Part shown: positions 9,936 to 19,037 of the stretch, piece after piece
Layout: each line of letters opens with the position of its first letter
How positions within the stretch are numbered: position 1 is the stretch's first letter
Source of the DNA: Alkalicoccobacillus porphyridii
GTDB taxonomy: Bacteria > Bacillota > Bacilli > Bacillales > Bacillaceae_D
DNA length: 64,000 nucleotides
Assembly: GCF_007293315.1 (NCBI RefSeq)
Contig: NZ_VLXZ01000013.1
Coordinates: 1-64,000 of the forward strand
Direction: 5' to 3'
Position numbers and translations under genes: made by a program
The notes under the pieces: generated by a model
What the model was told of the DNA's origin: nothing
Database searches by the model: none
Seen by the model: the letters and a program-made list of their open reading frames with translations, nothing else

Positions 9936-10296
9936 TGAAGAAAAACAGCTCTATTACGTAAATCTAAACCCAATCAGCATGGATGCGATCAGTCCCGTCA
10001 GAGTAAATGACGGGCAATTAATTGAATATGAAATTGAGGCAACCTTAGACGAGAAAAAAGAACTAGAGCACTTACTGCACGAAACCCAAGCTCACGATGT
10101 CGAGCTAGGCAACCTTATCAGCTTCCGCCACTTTGATGATGAAATTGGAGATGCCGACAAAAACGAATACCAGCGCGGTTTAGGAACTATTTTTGACGAG
10201 CTCTACCGACTCGGAACGGAAGAAACCAAAGCAAAGATAAAAGAAATTCATTTGATTAATGATGAGGACGTTGGGCAGGATGAACCTGGTTTGTGA
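9928..10296 (+). CDS. conserved hypothetical protein downstream of yfhS
   Basis: A 122-residue acidic protein beginning MTNEEKQLYYVNLNP, with no membrane segment or recognised catalytic motif. The start at ATG 9928 lies inside the end of yfhS and follows GGAGG (9919-9923), so the reading is set by coupling; a longer frame is open upstream but lacks a ribosome site. The composition (many D, E, H) and HFDDEIGD suggest a small helical cytosolic protein. The function is not recognised. Confidence 0.7.
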   Translation: MTNEEKQLYYVNLNPISMDAISPVRVNDGQLIEYEIEATLDEKKELEHLLHETQAHDVELGNLISFRHFDDEIGDADKNEYQRGLGTIFDELYRLGTEETKAKIKEIHLINDEDVGQDEPGL

Positions 10297-10456
10297 AGGA
10301 ATGAGGCTGTGCGGGGGAGTTGAGCGGGAGCAGGCATGCGAGCTCGTGCTTGGGCATGCGAGACTTCTGGCTAAGTATTAATGATAATCTAAATAAAGAT
10401 GATTCCTCTTGGGACAAAGGATTAGAGGTAATAGGGAATTGGTGCGAAACTCACAA

Positions 10457-10526
10457 AAGCGGCGGGGGCTGAGCTAGTATCGGCGCGAATCCCTCGAAAG
10501 CGGCGGGGACTGAGCTAGTATCGGCA
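10457..10526. repeat. two direct repeats of about 40 bp
   Basis: The segments around 10456-10482 and 10497-10525 share AAAGCGGCGGGG and CTGAGCTAGTATCGGC with a 41-bp period. They immediately precede the 20-bp array. No gene is seen here. Confidence 0.7.
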
Positions 10527-10535
10527 CTAGATATC

Positions 10536-10769
10536 TTTCCCGATATCTGTTCCCCTTTCCCGATATCCGCTCCTCTTTCCCGATATCCGCCTCTCCTTCC
10601 CGATATCCGCTCCTCTTTCCCGATATCCGCTCCTCTTTCCCGATATCCGCTCCTCTTTCCCGATATCCGCCTCTCCTTCCCGATATCCACCTCTCTTTCC
10701 CGATATCCACCTCTCTTTCCCGATATCCACCTCTCTTTCCCGATATCCACTTCTCTTTCCCGATATCGC
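10536..10769. repeat. exact-period 20-bp tandem repeat array (about 12 units)
   Basis: The unit CGATATCCGCTCCTCTTTCC repeats every 20 bp from 10541, with eleven full units and partial ends. The CGATATC part is invariant and the other half varies between a few types. No indels are present. Because 20 is not a multiple of three, all three minus-strand frames read as repetitive open frames rich in RISGKR-like sequence. These are not believed to be genes. There are no spacers, so it is not a CRISPR array. Confidence 0.95.
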
Positions 10770-10845
10770 CTCCTCACCTAGGCAAACAAAACACAAAAAT
10801 GGCACGCAAGCATCCCACGCTCACGTACCATATTTCCTTATTTAC

Positions 10846-11601
10846 TTAAAAATTTGATTTAGATTGTCCGCCGTCTACGTTTATGGTGGCACCGGACACC
10901 CAGCCTGCTTTGTCGGAGGCTAGAAATACGACGACGTTGGCGACTTCTTTTGCGGTTCCGAAGCGACCGGCAGGAATTTCATTTTCGACAAAGGCCTTCA
11001 TTTTCTCCGGGTCTTCATCTATTCGTTTTTGCCAGTTACCGGATGGATGGAGGATGGATCCTGGCGCCACCCCGTTTACTCTAATTCCGTTTTTGATTAC
11101 TTCGTCCGCAAGTGCTTTTGTGAAGCTAATTAATGCGGCTTTTGCATTATTGTAGGTGGGACGGCCTCCTGCCTCGCGTCCAAAAATGGAGGAGATGTTT
11201 ACGATCACTCCTCTTTTTTGTTTTTCCATTTCAGGTAGGGCAAGCTTGCTGAAATGGACGGCCGAAAAATAATTCAAATCAAACGCTTGATAGAACGTGT
11301 CCAGCTCTGTCTCACTAATGCTAGATCCGTTACTACCGCCCACGTTGTTAACCAGCACATCCACCTTGCCTAGTTCATTGACTACTTCACTAAAAGCCCG
11401 TGAACGTTCCTTTTCATCCGCAAGATCAGCTTGTACCGCATAGACGCCAAGTTCATTTTCACATGCCTCAAGCTCTTCTTTTCCCCTTGCTGCGATTGCG
11501 ACTTTGGCTCCCTCTTCAATAAATGCTTTGGCGATGGCTTTTCCAATACCTTTGGAGCCGCCCGTCACAAAGACAACCTTCTCTTTTAATTGTAGATTCA
11601 T
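10846..11601 (-). CDS. SDR-family oxidoreductase
   Basis: A 251-residue classical short-chain dehydrogenase. It has the cofactor motif TGGSKGIGKAIA, the structural motif NNVGG (NNAG in most), catalytic Ser in NISS, Tyr and Lys in YNNAK, and the C-terminal INVDGGQS. The substrate is unknown; a 3-oxoacyl or sugar/alcohol reductase role is equally possible. It starts 2 nt after the mutY stop, with GAGGTGATT inside the mutY end as its ribosome site, so it is the third gene of an operon. Confidence 0.85.
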   Translation of the reverse strand: MNLQLKEKVVFVTGGSKGIGKAIAKAFIEEGAKVAIAARGKEELEACENELGVYAVQADLADEKERSRAFSEVVNELGKVDVLVNNVGGSNGSSISETELDTFYQAFDLNYFSAVHFSKLALPEMEKQKRGVIVNISSIFGREAGGRPTYNNAKAALISFTKALADEVIKNGIRVNGVAPGSILHPSGNWQKRIDEDPEKMKAFVENEIPAGRFGTAKEVANVVVFLASDKAGWVSGATINVDGGQSKSNF

Positions 11602-11603
11602 GC

Positions 11604-12686
11604 TTAATCACCTCGTATAGAATGGGTAATAATCTTTTGATGTGAGACTGGGAATGCATATTGTTCTAGATCCTCTTCTTTGACCCACTTTAAAACGGTA
11701 CCTTCTGTGCTTTCAACGGTGTCTGCTTTGCCTTCAAACACTTGTATATTCCAAATAATATGGGAAAAGACATGCTCTATCTTCTGAATCGCTTCGTTGT
11801 GATTGTAGTCACGAACGCCATAATGTGTAGCTAAGCCTTGCTCTAGCTCTGTAAAAGAATACTCTCCTAGCTCAAAATTCGGGAATTGCCATAAGCCAGC
11901 CAGTAGCCCTTTTTCTGGACGTTTTTCAATTAAGACTTCATCATGATCATTTCTAATTAAAAAGGCTGCCATATTTTTTGGTACAGCTTTCTTCTTTTTA
12001 GCTTTTACAGGTAATTCGGCTTGTTTCCCTTCAAAGTAAGCACCACATTGCGTTTGGACTGGGCAAAGAAGACAGCCTGGCGACGTCGGTGTGCAGACCA
12101 ATGCCCCGAGCTCCATTAGCCCTTGATTAAATGCAGAAGGATCATCTGGATCAATTAATTCATATAGTTCGCTCTCAAACATTTTGCGAGTTTTAGCTTT
12201 TCCGATGTCTTCATCAATTAGCAAAACTCTAGCCAACACTCTCATCACGTTACCGTCCACAGCTGGCTCCGGTTTATTATAAGCAATACTTAAAATAGCT
12301 CCTGCTGTGTACGGACCTACTCCTTTTAAAGTGGAAATTTCCTGTCTTGTATCAGGAACCTTTCCAGCGTATTCAGTCACAACTTCACGAACGGCGGTTT
12401 GCAAATTACGAACGCGGGAATAATACCCTAGACCTTCCCACGCTTTTAAAATTTTGTCCTCGGGGGCATTCGCAAAGCTTTGGAGGTCTGGGAACTCGCG
12501 CATAAAATTTGTGAAGTACGGAATGACAGTGTCTACTCGAGTTTGTTGGAGCATGATTTCAGATACCCACACTCTATAAGGATCACGATTTTCTCTCCAT
12601 GGCAAATCACGTTGATTTTGATAAAACCATGTGATTAAATCATTTCTAAATGCATTGATATCTATGTCTGTGCATCGTAACGTCAA
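11604..12686 (-). CDS. mutY: MutY, A/G-specific adenine DNA glycosylase
   Basis: A 360-residue repair enzyme that removes adenine mispaired with 8-oxoguanine. Visible features in order: catalytic-acid region [17 protein letters not shown]; helix-hairpin-helix [12 protein letters not shown]; catalytic Asp in [13 protein letters not shown]; a 4Fe-4S cluster with C-x6-C-x2-C-x5-C spacing in [17 protein letters not shown]; and a C-terminal NUDIX-like 8-oxoG recognition domain. The start is TTG 12686, overlapping the TGA of the upstream gene in TTGA and served by GGGGGTG 7 nt away. It is yfhQ in B. subtilis. Confidence 0.95.
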   Translation of the reverse strand: MTLRCTDIDINAFRNDLITWFYQNQRDLPWRENRDPYRVWVSEIMLQQTRVDTVIPYFTNFMREFPDLQSFANAPEDKILKAWEGLGYYSRVRNLQTAVREVVTEYAGKVPDTRQEISTLKGVGPYTAGAILSIAYNKPEPAVDGNVMRVLARVLLIDEDIGKAKTRKMFESELYELIDPDDPSAFNQGLMELGALVCTPTSPGCLLCPVQTQCGAYFEGKQAELPVKAKKKKAVPKNMAAFLIRNDHDEVLIEKRPEKGLLAGLWQFPNFELGEYSFTELEQGLATHYGVRDYNHNEAIQKIEHVFSHIIWNIQVFEGKADTVESTEGTVLKWVKEEDLEQYAFPVSHQKIITHSIRGD

Positions 12687-13009
12687 CTCGATTCACCCCC
12701 AGTTTCTTTTCGCTGAAAGGCCCAGCAATGCAGCTTTGATAGACCACCTGCAATCATTGGATCTAGCTGCTGGAAATCGGGATGAATTTTGGTTTGACGT
12801 AGTTGCTTTAAACGTCGATAATGGGATAACGTTGAGACTTCAAACATTTCAACATATAATAGAGGTTGATCAGCTGCTTCAAACCACTCAATATTAGTGG
12901 CACCCTCTTCTGAGAGAGTGTTTAGCAGGCTAGGCATAAGTTGCTCATAACCTTTTTTTGCTTTATCGTTAATTTTATATTCAACAAATACACGAATAGG
13001 TTGTTTCAT
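12683..13009 (-). CDS. hypothetical protein translationally coupled to mutY
   Basis: A 108-residue soluble protein beginning [18 protein letters not shown]. The alternating strand-helix pattern with [15 protein letters not shown] is reminiscent of a ferredoxin-like alpha/beta (dimeric barrel, ABM/NIPSNAP-type) fold, but this is only an impression. Its TGA overlaps the TTG of mutY by 4 nt, so the two are made together. It is divergent from yfhP. No catalytic residues can be assigned. Confidence 0.7.
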   Translation of the reverse strand: MKQPIRVFVEYKINDKAKKGYEQLMPSLLNTLSEEGATNIEWFEAADQPLLYVEMFEVSTLSHYRRLKQLRQTKIHPDFQQLDPMIAGGLSKLHCWAFQRKETGGESS

Positions 13010-13063
13010 TCATAACATCCTTATATATTATTAGAATCCCACTAAAGGAGGATCCCTTGTTTC

Positions 13064-14047
13064 ATGGACACAAGTACACATATTGTCATGGGAATTGGCC
13101 TTGGTGGACTAGCTACGATTGATCCAGCAGTTGCCACGAATCCGGTCATGCCTGGTGCCGTTATGGTTGCAACGCTAATTGGCTCCCAGGCTCCTGACTT
13201 TGATACGATATTAAAATTGAGAAATAATGCAGTGTATATACGAAATCACCGGGGGTTGACACACTCCATACCAGCTGTGATTATCTGGTCATTTCTAATT
13301 TCAACCATCATCGCTTTATTTGTTAGTGATGCGAGCTGGCTCACTTTATTGTTATGGACGTTTATTGCAGTGTTCCTGCATGTTTTTGTAGATATCTTTA
13401 ATGCCTATGGTACACAGGCTTTAAGGCCTTTTTCAAACAAATGGATTGCTTTAGGCATAATTAATATCTTTGACCCATTTATTTTTGCTTCGCATGTTGT
13501 GGCTATTATGCTTTGGTGGACGGCTCTTGCGCCACCCGGGCCAGTATTTTTTGGCTTGTACAGTTTGTTGATTTTGTACTATTGCTGGAGAATTAAAGAA
13601 AAGCGCAACGTTGTTCGGAATGCAAGAAGTCTGCATCCGGATGCTACTCACATTTTTGTCTCTCCATCCATTCGATGGAATCAGTGGCATTTAGTGATTA
13701 GAACACCGCAAATGCTTTATGTTGCGGAATCCAGACACCGAAATATAAACTTTTTTGAACGCTATCAGTTTGTTCCGATCCCTGAGACAACGATCATTAA
13801 TGCAGCTAGAAAAGATCCGAACCTTTCTGCATTTTTATCTTTTTCTCCGACTTACAGGTGGGAAGTGGATGAAAGTAGTGAAGGCATGCAGGAGGTACGT
13901 TTTTACGATTTAAGATACCGTAGTAAGGGTCATTATCCGTTTGTTGCCATTGTGCAGATGGACGAAAACCTTGAAATCGTTTCTTCCTATACTGGCTGGG
14001 TCTTTAGTGAAGAAACTCTGCAAAAGAAATTAAAAGTCGTGACGTAA
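13064..14047 (+). CDS. yfhP: YfhP, membrane-bound metal-dependent hydrolase family
   Basis: A 327-residue protein of the DUF457/YdjM-like family. The N-terminal half holds about four membrane helices and the family motifs SQAPDFDTI and HRGLTHS (about residues 47-71), whose His and Asp residues could bind a metal. The C-terminal 130 residues are soluble and beta-rich. It follows GGAGGAT and ends with a strong terminator. B. subtilis YfhP has been linked to control of secondary metabolism; the reaction is not known. The position beside mutY is conserved. Confidence 0.8.
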   Translation: MDTSTHIVMGIGLGGLATIDPAVATNPVMPGAVMVATLIGSQAPDFDTILKLRNNAVYIRNHRGLTHSIPAVIIWSFLISTIIALFVSDASWLTLLLWTFIAVFLHVFVDIFNAYGTQALRPFSNKWIALGIINIFDPFIFASHVVAIMLWWTALAPPGPVFFGLYSLLILYYCWRIKEKRNVVRNARSLHPDATHIFVSPSIRWNQWHLVIRTPQMLYVAESRHRNINFFERYQFVPIPETTIINAARKDPNLSAFLSFSPTYRWEVDESSEGMQEVRFYDLRYRSKGHYPFVAIVQMDENLEIVSSYTGWVFSEETLQKKLKVVT

Positions 14048-14057
14048 TGTTTATGGA

Positions 14058-14088
14058 GAAAGCCCGGTTATACCGGGCTTTCTTTTGC
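14058..14088 (+). terminator. terminator after yfhP
   Basis: The stem AAGCCCGGT...ACCGGGCTT is followed by TCTTTTG. The hairpin may also serve the convergent yfhJ. Confidence 0.9.
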
Positions 14089-14108
14089 TTTTAGAACCGT
14101 TCTACAGC

Positions 14109-14357
14109 CTATTCATTTAAATGGCTAAACTTTTTTTGTCCGGGTTCATAGCGATGTAAATAGGGACCGTATTGATCAATCCATTTAATGACAACCGCTT
14201 CTGTAGTCTCGGGTCCACGATATTTACGTCCTGCTTTGGCATAAGTTGCTTCGAAGTCTTCCCAAAGCGATTCCACCCATGTTCTTGCTTGCTCAACTGT
14301 GAACTCTTGGTTACGTTGCATCAGTCTTTCTGTTAGCTCTTTGAATTTTTCTTCCAT
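14109..14357 (-). CDS. yfhJ: YfhJ, WVELL-motif protein
   Basis: An 82-residue soluble protein with WVESLWEDFEATYAKAG and RGPETTEAVVIKWIDQYG, matching the WVELL family (B. subtilis YfhJ). It is mostly helical and its function is unknown. It is divergent from sspK, and converges with yfhP across the terminator. It has the ribosome site GGGGGAAAAG before ATG 14357. Confidence 0.8.
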   Translation of the reverse strand: MEEKFKELTERLMQRNQEFTVEQARTWVESLWEDFEATYAKAGRKYRGPETTEAVVIKWIDQYGPYLHRYEPGQKKFSHLNE

Positions 14358-14447
14358 CTTTCTTTTCCCCCTTACAATAATTACGTCTTATAGTTTAACC
14401 TTCAAAGCGAACAATACAAATAGGCCACCAGGAGAGGAGGCTGCAGC

Positions 14448-14603
14448 ATGAGGAACAAGGCATCTCATTTTCCCGGACGGATCTCTTTATCAGGAGAGCC
14501 CAAAGCTAAACCGGAATTCTCATCAAAACGTGCTGATGGTACGATTGCGGATCGTCCACAGGAGCGAATGTTTAGCTCTAATAGAAATCATTCACACAAG
14601 TGA
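14448..14603 (+). CDS. sspK: SspK, small acid-soluble spore protein K
   Basis: A 51-residue basic protein with the SspK signature SSKRADGTIADRPQERM and GEPKAKPEF. It is packaged in the spore core in Bacillus, where the gene is transcribed in the forespore. ATG 14448 follows GGAGAGGAGG. The next small gene starts 20 nt later, so the pair is likely co-transcribed. In B. subtilis sspK lies in the same yfhJ neighbourhood. Confidence 0.9.
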   Translation: MRNKASHFPGRISLSGEPKAKPEFSSKRADGTIADRPQERMFSSNRNHSHK

Positions 14604-14623
14604 TGACGGAGGTGGCAAGCGTA

Positions 14624-14776
14624 ATGAGTAAGAAGCAATCCTTTACTTCTCACTACAAAGATCCTTTTCAGTCGCCAAGGGCAAACTCTAAAAAATCGTT
14701 TCACCAAGTAAATGGGGAGACGGAACAGAGTCAGCACAATATTATATTAGAGAAACAAATGAGAACACGAACGTAG
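14624..14776 (+). CDS. YpzG-like small spore-associated protein
   Basis: A 50-residue protein with DPFQSPRANSKKSFHQVNGETEQSQ, resembling the YpzG family (PRANPKHA..QVNGETE pattern), small basic proteins found in endospore formers. The function is unknown. ATG 14624 has GGAGGTGG 8 nt upstream and lies 20 nt after sspK. It is followed by a terminator. Confidence 0.65.
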   Translation: MSKKQSFTSHYKDPFQSPRANSKKSFHQVNGETEQSQHNIILEKQMRTRT

Positions 14777-14781
14777 AAATG

Positions 14782-14814
14782 AAATGGCAGGGTTAATCCC
14801 CTGCCATTTTTTTA
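14782..14814. terminator. bidirectional terminator between ypzG-like gene and yfhH
   Basis: The inverted repeat AATGGCAGGG...CCCTGCCATT is followed by a run of seven T on the plus strand. It lies between convergent genes. Confidence 0.9.
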
Positions 14815-15120
14815 TAATTGCAGTAGTGATATTGGGACTCCCTCTAAATTTTTTGCATTATTTCTATAGCCCCAAGCAAAGTGTCCATTCATGTAGGAGA
14901 TTGAAAAAGTAGACTCTCCGTCCTTCATTTGATACGTTTGTCCGGGTTTGAATTCTTCAGGATTGATGAGGTATGCCTTTGCAAGCAGCACCCTTCGTTC
15001 ATATACAGCAAATTCATTTAGCATTCCCATTTGCTCTGCTTTTCTGGCTTTTTCATTTAATGCCACAATTTCTTGACGTAATTCTGGATTGGTCATGTCA
15101 CTAAACCTTTTTTCAGTCAT
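14812..15120 (-). CDS. yfhH: YfhH family protein (DUF1811)
   Basis: A 102-residue protein with a helical N-terminal part (MTNPELRQEIVALNEKARKAEQMG) and a small beta C-terminal part (GQTYQMKDGESTFSISYMNG), as in B. subtilis YfhH. The function is unknown. It starts 3 nt after the recX stop, so it is the second gene of a recX-yfhH operon. Confidence 0.8.
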   Translation of the reverse strand: MTEKRFSDMTNPELRQEIVALNEKARKAEQMGMLNEFAVYERRVLLAKAYLINPEEFKPGQTYQMKDGESTFSISYMNGHFAWGYRNNAKNLEGVPISLLQL

Positions 15121-15123
15121 GGT

Positions 15124-15939
15124 TTAACTCTCCTCTTGTATCGCTTCTTCCAAGTACCGGTCAATTAATTGAACGGAAAAGCCTTTTTGATATAGTGCCT
15201 GTTTCATTTTAAGCGTAAATTCTTTGCCTGTATACTTGGATGAGTATTTACGTTGTAGTTTCTCAGCCTGGTAATACAATGCTTGATTCTCGTCTTCTTC
15301 CTCAGGCATTGTCATCTCTTCAAGCACGGACTGAATAAGAGCACTTGAGAAGCCTTTTGCTTTAAGCTGAGTATAGAGCTTTCGTTTATGTGCAGAATGT
15401 GAATCTTTTGCTGCTTTTTTTGCTTGCTTGTCCACCCATTTTTGGATAAGCGTTTTCTCATCCTCTTCATGAAATTCCTCAACCGCTTGCTCTGTCACTG
15501 CTTGACCTACACCCTTTTGTTGAAGCTCTTGCTTTAGCTTTAATGGTCCCTTGATTTGACTTGTAGATTTGCTTTTTACATAGGCGGAGGCGAACTCATG
15601 ATCATTTAAATAACCAAGCTTTTGCAGTTGCTTGATCGCTGCCTCAATATGTGCAGGATCCCGTTCTTTTTTCTCTAAATACGTTTGCATTTCGTGGATG
15701 GTCCTCATGCGGTAGGAAAGATAATGAAAGCTTAGCTGTAGGGTTTTCTTTTTTTCATCTTCCTCTATTAATTCCTTCATGTGTTCTTCGTTAATGTCCA
15801 TTCCCTTTTTCAGGTTGTATTTCACAAATACGTCCTGATCAATGGCAAAGCCAAAGCTCTCTTGACCATCCTTCATCAAAAAAATATTCAAGCGCTCCTT
15901 GTTACGCTTTTGGACAGTGATCCTGCTTATTTTTGTCAT
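15124..15939 (-). CDS. recX: RecX, RecA modulator
   Basis: A 271-residue all-helical protein that modulates RecA filaments. It has three-helix RecX repeats, with LSYRMRTIHEMQTYLEKKERD, LQKLGYLNDHEFASAYV and LIQSVLEEM-like motifs. The start MTKISR at 15939 has AAAGGGGTG 5 nt upstream; the longer frame would begin within or before this site. The length is typical of Bacillus RecX (yfhG, 264 aa), longer than the roughly 150 aa of proteobacterial forms. Confidence 0.9.
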   Translation of the reverse strand: MTKISRITVQKRNKERLNIFLMKDGQESFGFAIDQDVFVKYNLKKGMDINEEHMKELIEEDEKKKTLQLSFHYLSYRMRTIHEMQTYLEKKERDPAHIEAAIKQLQKLGYLNDHEFASAYVKSKSTSQIKGPLKLKQELQQKGVGQAVTEQAVEEFHEEDEKTLIQKWVDKQAKKAAKDSHSAHKRKLYTQLKAKGFSSALIQSVLEEMTMPEEEDENQALYYQAEKLQRKYSSKYTGKEFTLKMKQALYQKGFSVQLIDRYLEEAIQEES

Positions 15940-16027
15940 GTGACACCCCTTTAACAACAAATACTGTCTTCATATTACATTCATTCGGGTATACATTATT
16001 ATTATCATATACTGAAGGAGGCTGTAT

Positions 16028-16933
16028 ATGAAGATCGCAATTACAGGTGGGAGCGGGTTCATCGGTCAGAAGCTTAGCCAGCAATTGGCTGACTCCGGAC
16101 ATGAATTAATTATTCTTACGAGAACCCTCGATAACAAACCTGCCCAGTCGCACATCACATATGTGGAATGGTTAACAGACGGTTCTGAGCCTGAGAAGCA
16201 TTTAGAAGGAATTGATGCCATTGTAAATCTTGCTGGTGAGTCCATTATGGGACGCTGGACCAAGGAAAAAAAGCAAAAAATCTTGGATAGCCGAGTTGAA
16301 GCTACACGAGAGGTATTATCCATTATACAAAAATTAAAGCAGAAACCCGAGGTATTGCTTAACGCTTCTGCTATTGGCTACTATGGTATCTCTGAGACCG
16401 CTGATTTTGTAGAGGGGGACGAGCCCGAGCATAAGAATTTTTTATCTGAGGTTTCAATTACGTGGGAGCAAGAAGCTAAAAAAGCCTTAGAATATGGAGT
16501 ACGAGTGGTCTACGGTAGGATTGGCATCGTCCTTGATGATCAAGCAGGCGCACTGCCCAAGATGATCATTCCGTATAAGCTATTTGCTGGAGGAAGACTT
16601 GGCACAGGAAGACAATGGTTTTCATGGGTACATATCGACGATCTAACAGCCATGTACCAATTCGCACTTGAAAACAAGAGCATTAGTGGGCCATTTAATA
16701 TTACCGCCCCTAACCCGATGCAAATGCAGGAATTTGGCCATACGCTTGCAAAAGTGATGAATCGCCCGCATTGGCTACCTGCGCCTACTTTCGCTCTATC
16801 TATTGTTTTAGGTGAAATGAGCACTTTGTTAGTAGAAGGTCAAAAAGTATACCCGAGAAAAGCAAAGGATAATGGATACACGTTTAAGTATAGCGAGCTA
16901 AAGCCTGCTCTTGAGCACTTAACAGGCTCCTGA
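16028..16933 (+). CDS. yfhF: YfhF, SDR-family sugar-nucleotide-epimerase-like protein (TIGR01777)
   Basis: A 301-residue extended SDR protein with the N-terminal cofactor motif TGGSGFIGQKLSQ, VNLAGESIMGRRW-type sequence (here NLAGESIMGRW), the catalytic-region GYYG, and a C-terminal PxxALxxxLGEMS. This is the TIGR01777/DUF1731 family of predicted epimerases, substrate unknown. It is divergent from recX, as in B. subtilis, with ATG 16028 behind GGAGGCTG. Confidence 0.85.
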   Translation: MKIAITGGSGFIGQKLSQQLADSGHELIILTRTLDNKPAQSHITYVEWLTDGSEPEKHLEGIDAIVNLAGESIMGRWTKEKKQKILDSRVEATREVLSIIQKLKQKPEVLLNASAIGYYGISETADFVEGDEPEHKNFLSEVSITWEQEAKKALEYGVRVVYGRIGIVLDDQAGALPKMIIPYKLFAGGRLGTGRQWFSWVHIDDLTAMYQFALENKSISGPFNITAPNPMQMQEFGHTLAKVMNRPHWLPAPTFALSIVLGEMSTLLVEGQKVYPRKAKDNGYTFKYSELKPALEHLTGS

Positions 16934-16972
16934 AGGTTATTTAGACTATTGTGAGAAAAACAAATATTTGTG

Positions 16973-16997
16973 GTTTGAACACTACCTCATTGGGTAC
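16973..16997 (+). promoter_or_regulatory. possible sigma-B-type promoter for ectABC
   Basis: GTTTGA (16973-16978), a 13-nt spacer and GGGTAC (16992-16997) resemble the general-stress sigma-B consensus (GTTTAA / GGGTAT). It lies 182 nt upstream of ectA. A second candidate with TTGCTT (17088-17093) and TATACC (17110-17115), spacer 16, could be a vegetative promoter. Confidence 0.4.
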
Positions 16998-17179
16998 TTA
17001 TATACAGGAATCAACAAGATGCAGGTGGCTAGCTACGCTCACTTGAACTAATCAGCTTTAAGCACGTTTAATGCCATCTTAGCTCGTTTGCTTCTTAACT
17101 AGCTTAAGTTATACCATTGTGAGTGGAGTTTGTTTCCAGCTGCATCAAAAAATAAAGATGGTTAAAAGGGGTGAAGATA

Positions 17180-17683
17180 TTGAGCAAACAAACGGCAACG
17201 ATTATTCCAGTTACTTTTGAAAAGCCCACTAAAGAGGACAGTTCAGCAATGTGGAACCTAGTGAATGAGTCCACACTTGATCAGAACTCACCCTACAAGT
17301 ATATGATGATGGCTGATTTCTTTACCGAGACGTGTATCGTCGCAAAACAGGATGAAGAGCTAGTTGGATTTGTAACGGCTTTTATTCAGCCGGAACGACC
17401 TGACACCTTGTTTATCTGGCAAGTAGGAGTGGACGCTTCACAACGAGGAAAAGGTCTCGCTTCAAAAATGATTTCAGAGCTAATTAAATGGAATGCCACA
17501 GAGGTACACTATCTTGAAGCAACTGTTACACCATCTAATGAAGCCTCAAGGGCATTGTTTAAGAAGCTAGGTAACAAGCTGAATGCAGAATGTGAGATTA
17601 CTGATCATTTTTCAGCCTCACTTTTTCCAGATAGCAGTCACGAAAAGGAACAATTATTTAGAATTGGTCCATTTAAGCTTTAA
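17180..17683 (+). CDS. ectA: EctA, L-2,4-diaminobutyrate N-acetyltransferase
   Basis: A 167-residue GNAT enzyme that acetylates diaminobutyrate, the second step of ectoine synthesis. The acetyl-CoA motif is SQRGKGLASKM (Q/R-x-x-G-x-G/A), with IWQVGVD before it and the EctA-typical SPYKYMMMADFF near the N terminus. The start is placed at TTG 17180 with AAAGGGGTG 6 nt upstream; a GTG nine bases earlier is part of that ribosome site. It is first gene of the ectABC operon, 39 nt before ectB. Confidence 0.95.
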   Translation: MSKQTATIIPVTFEKPTKEDSSAMWNLVNESTLDQNSPYKYMMMADFFTETCIVAKQDEELVGFVTAFIQPERPDTLFIWQVGVDASQRGKGLASKMISELIKWNATEVHYLEATVTPSNEASRALFKKLGNKLNAECEITDHFSASLFPDSSHEKEQLFRIGPFKL

Positions 17684-17722
17684 GTAAACGGTTTACCATT
17701 TAAAGGAGGAGAACACTTAGAC

Positions 17723-19012
17723 ATGACTCATAAAACGGATATGAATATATTTTCACAACTGGAATCCGAAGTTCGAAGTTACGTGCGCAGCTTTCCTACC
17801 GTGTTTACCAAGGCTAAGGGCCATAAGATGTGGGATGAGAGCGGAAAAGAGTATATTGATTTCTTCTCTGGCGCTGGAGCGTTAAATTATGGTCACAATG
17901 ATCCATTAATGAAAGAAAAATTAGTCGAGTATATTCTGAGTGATGGGATTACTCATTCATTGGATATGGCAACAGCACCAAAGGCTGTTTTTCTAGAGGA
18001 GTTTAATAACACGATCCTCAAACCTCGTGATATGAATTACAAAGTCATGTTCCCGGGTCCTACTGGAGCAAACACAGTTGAAAGTGCTCTAAAGCTCGCT
18101 AGAAAGGTAACGGGACGTACGGATATTATTAGCTTTACAAACGGTTTCCACGGAATGACGATCGGTGCTCTATCTGTAACCGGAAACTCGTTTAAACGTA
18201 AAGGAGCGGGAATTCCACTTACTAATACTGTAACAATGCCCTTTGACAATTTTGTCAGCGATGAGCTCGACACTCTGGAGTATCTCGAGCGCTTCCTAGA
18301 TGATGGAGGCAGCGGTGTTGCTATTCCAGCAGCCATTATTCTCGAGACAGTCCAAGGTGAAGGCGGAATTAATGCCGCAAGATACGAGTGGCTTAGAAAA
18401 GTGGAAGATATCTGCAGACGATGGGATATTCTATTAATTGTCGACGATGTTCAAGCCGGTGTCGGAAGAACCGGAACATTCTTTAGTTTTGAAAAAGCAG
18501 GCATTAAACCTGATATTATTTGCCTATCTAAGTCTATTAGCGGATATGGCACACCATTTGCCCTTACCCTGATCAAACCTGAATATGACATTTGGGCTCC
18601 GGGTGAACATAATGGAACATTCCGAGGCAATAACCATGCCTTTGTCACTGCGACAGCAGCTCTTTCCTACTGGAAGGATGGCAGCCTAGAACAGAAGATC
18701 GAAAGACAATCCGAAAGAATCTTCTCTTTCCTAAACGGGCTTGTTGAGAAATATCCAGAGCTTGAAGGCGAAGTTCGCGGCCGAGGTTTCATGGCAGGTA
18801 TTTGCTCACCTAAAGAAGGGCTAGCAGGAGAAATCGCTGCAGAAGCGTTCTCTCGCGGATTAATTATGGAAACAGCTGGACCTAGCGATGAGGTATTTAA
18901 GCTCTTCCCTGCACTAACAATAAGTGATGAAGGTCTTGAAGAAGGACTTCGTATTTTAGAAGCTTCGATAGAATCATCTGTAAAACCAAAAGAATTAGTA
19001 ACGAACGCATAA
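17723..19012 (+). CDS. ectB: EctB, diaminobutyrate-2-oxoglutarate aminotransferase
   Basis: A 429-residue class-III PLP aminotransferase converting aspartate semialdehyde to L-2,4-diaminobutyrate with glutamate as donor. Visible: [32 protein letters not shown], the Asp of [14 protein letters not shown], the PLP lysine in [10 protein letters not shown], and [17 protein letters not shown]. It is full length for the family. ATG 17723 follows AAAGGAGGAG. It is the middle gene of ectABC. Confidence 0.97.
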   Translation: MTHKTDMNIFSQLESEVRSYVRSFPTVFTKAKGHKMWDESGKEYIDFFSGAGALNYGHNDPLMKEKLVEYILSDGITHSLDMATAPKAVFLEEFNNTILKPRDMNYKVMFPGPTGANTVESALKLARKVTGRTDIISFTNGFHGMTIGALSVTGNSFKRKGAGIPLTNTVTMPFDNFVSDELDTLEYLERFLDDGGSGVAIPAAIILETVQGEGGINAARYEWLRKVEDICRRWDILLIVDDVQAGVGRTGTFFSFEKAGIKPDIICLSKSISGYGTPFALTLIKPEYDIWAPGEHNGTFRGNNHAFVTATAALSYWKDGSLEQKIERQSERIFSFLNGLVEKYPELEGEVRGRGFMAGICSPKEGLAGEIAAEAFSRGLIMETAGPSDEVFKLFPALTISDEGLEEGLRILEASIESSVKPKELVTNA

Positions 19013-19037
19013 ATCGAATCTGGAGGGGTCACCTGAG

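Noticed and set aside
10536..10769. CRISPR-like appearance of the 20-bp array
   Set aside because: The units are directly adjacent with no unique spacers, and no cas genes are present. The same applies to the 62-bp array.
10451..10805. Three overlapping minus-strand frames rich in RISGKRSGY-like repeats
   Set aside because: They are the three frames of a 20-bp tandem DNA repeat (20 is not divisible by three), have no ribosome site and no independent support.
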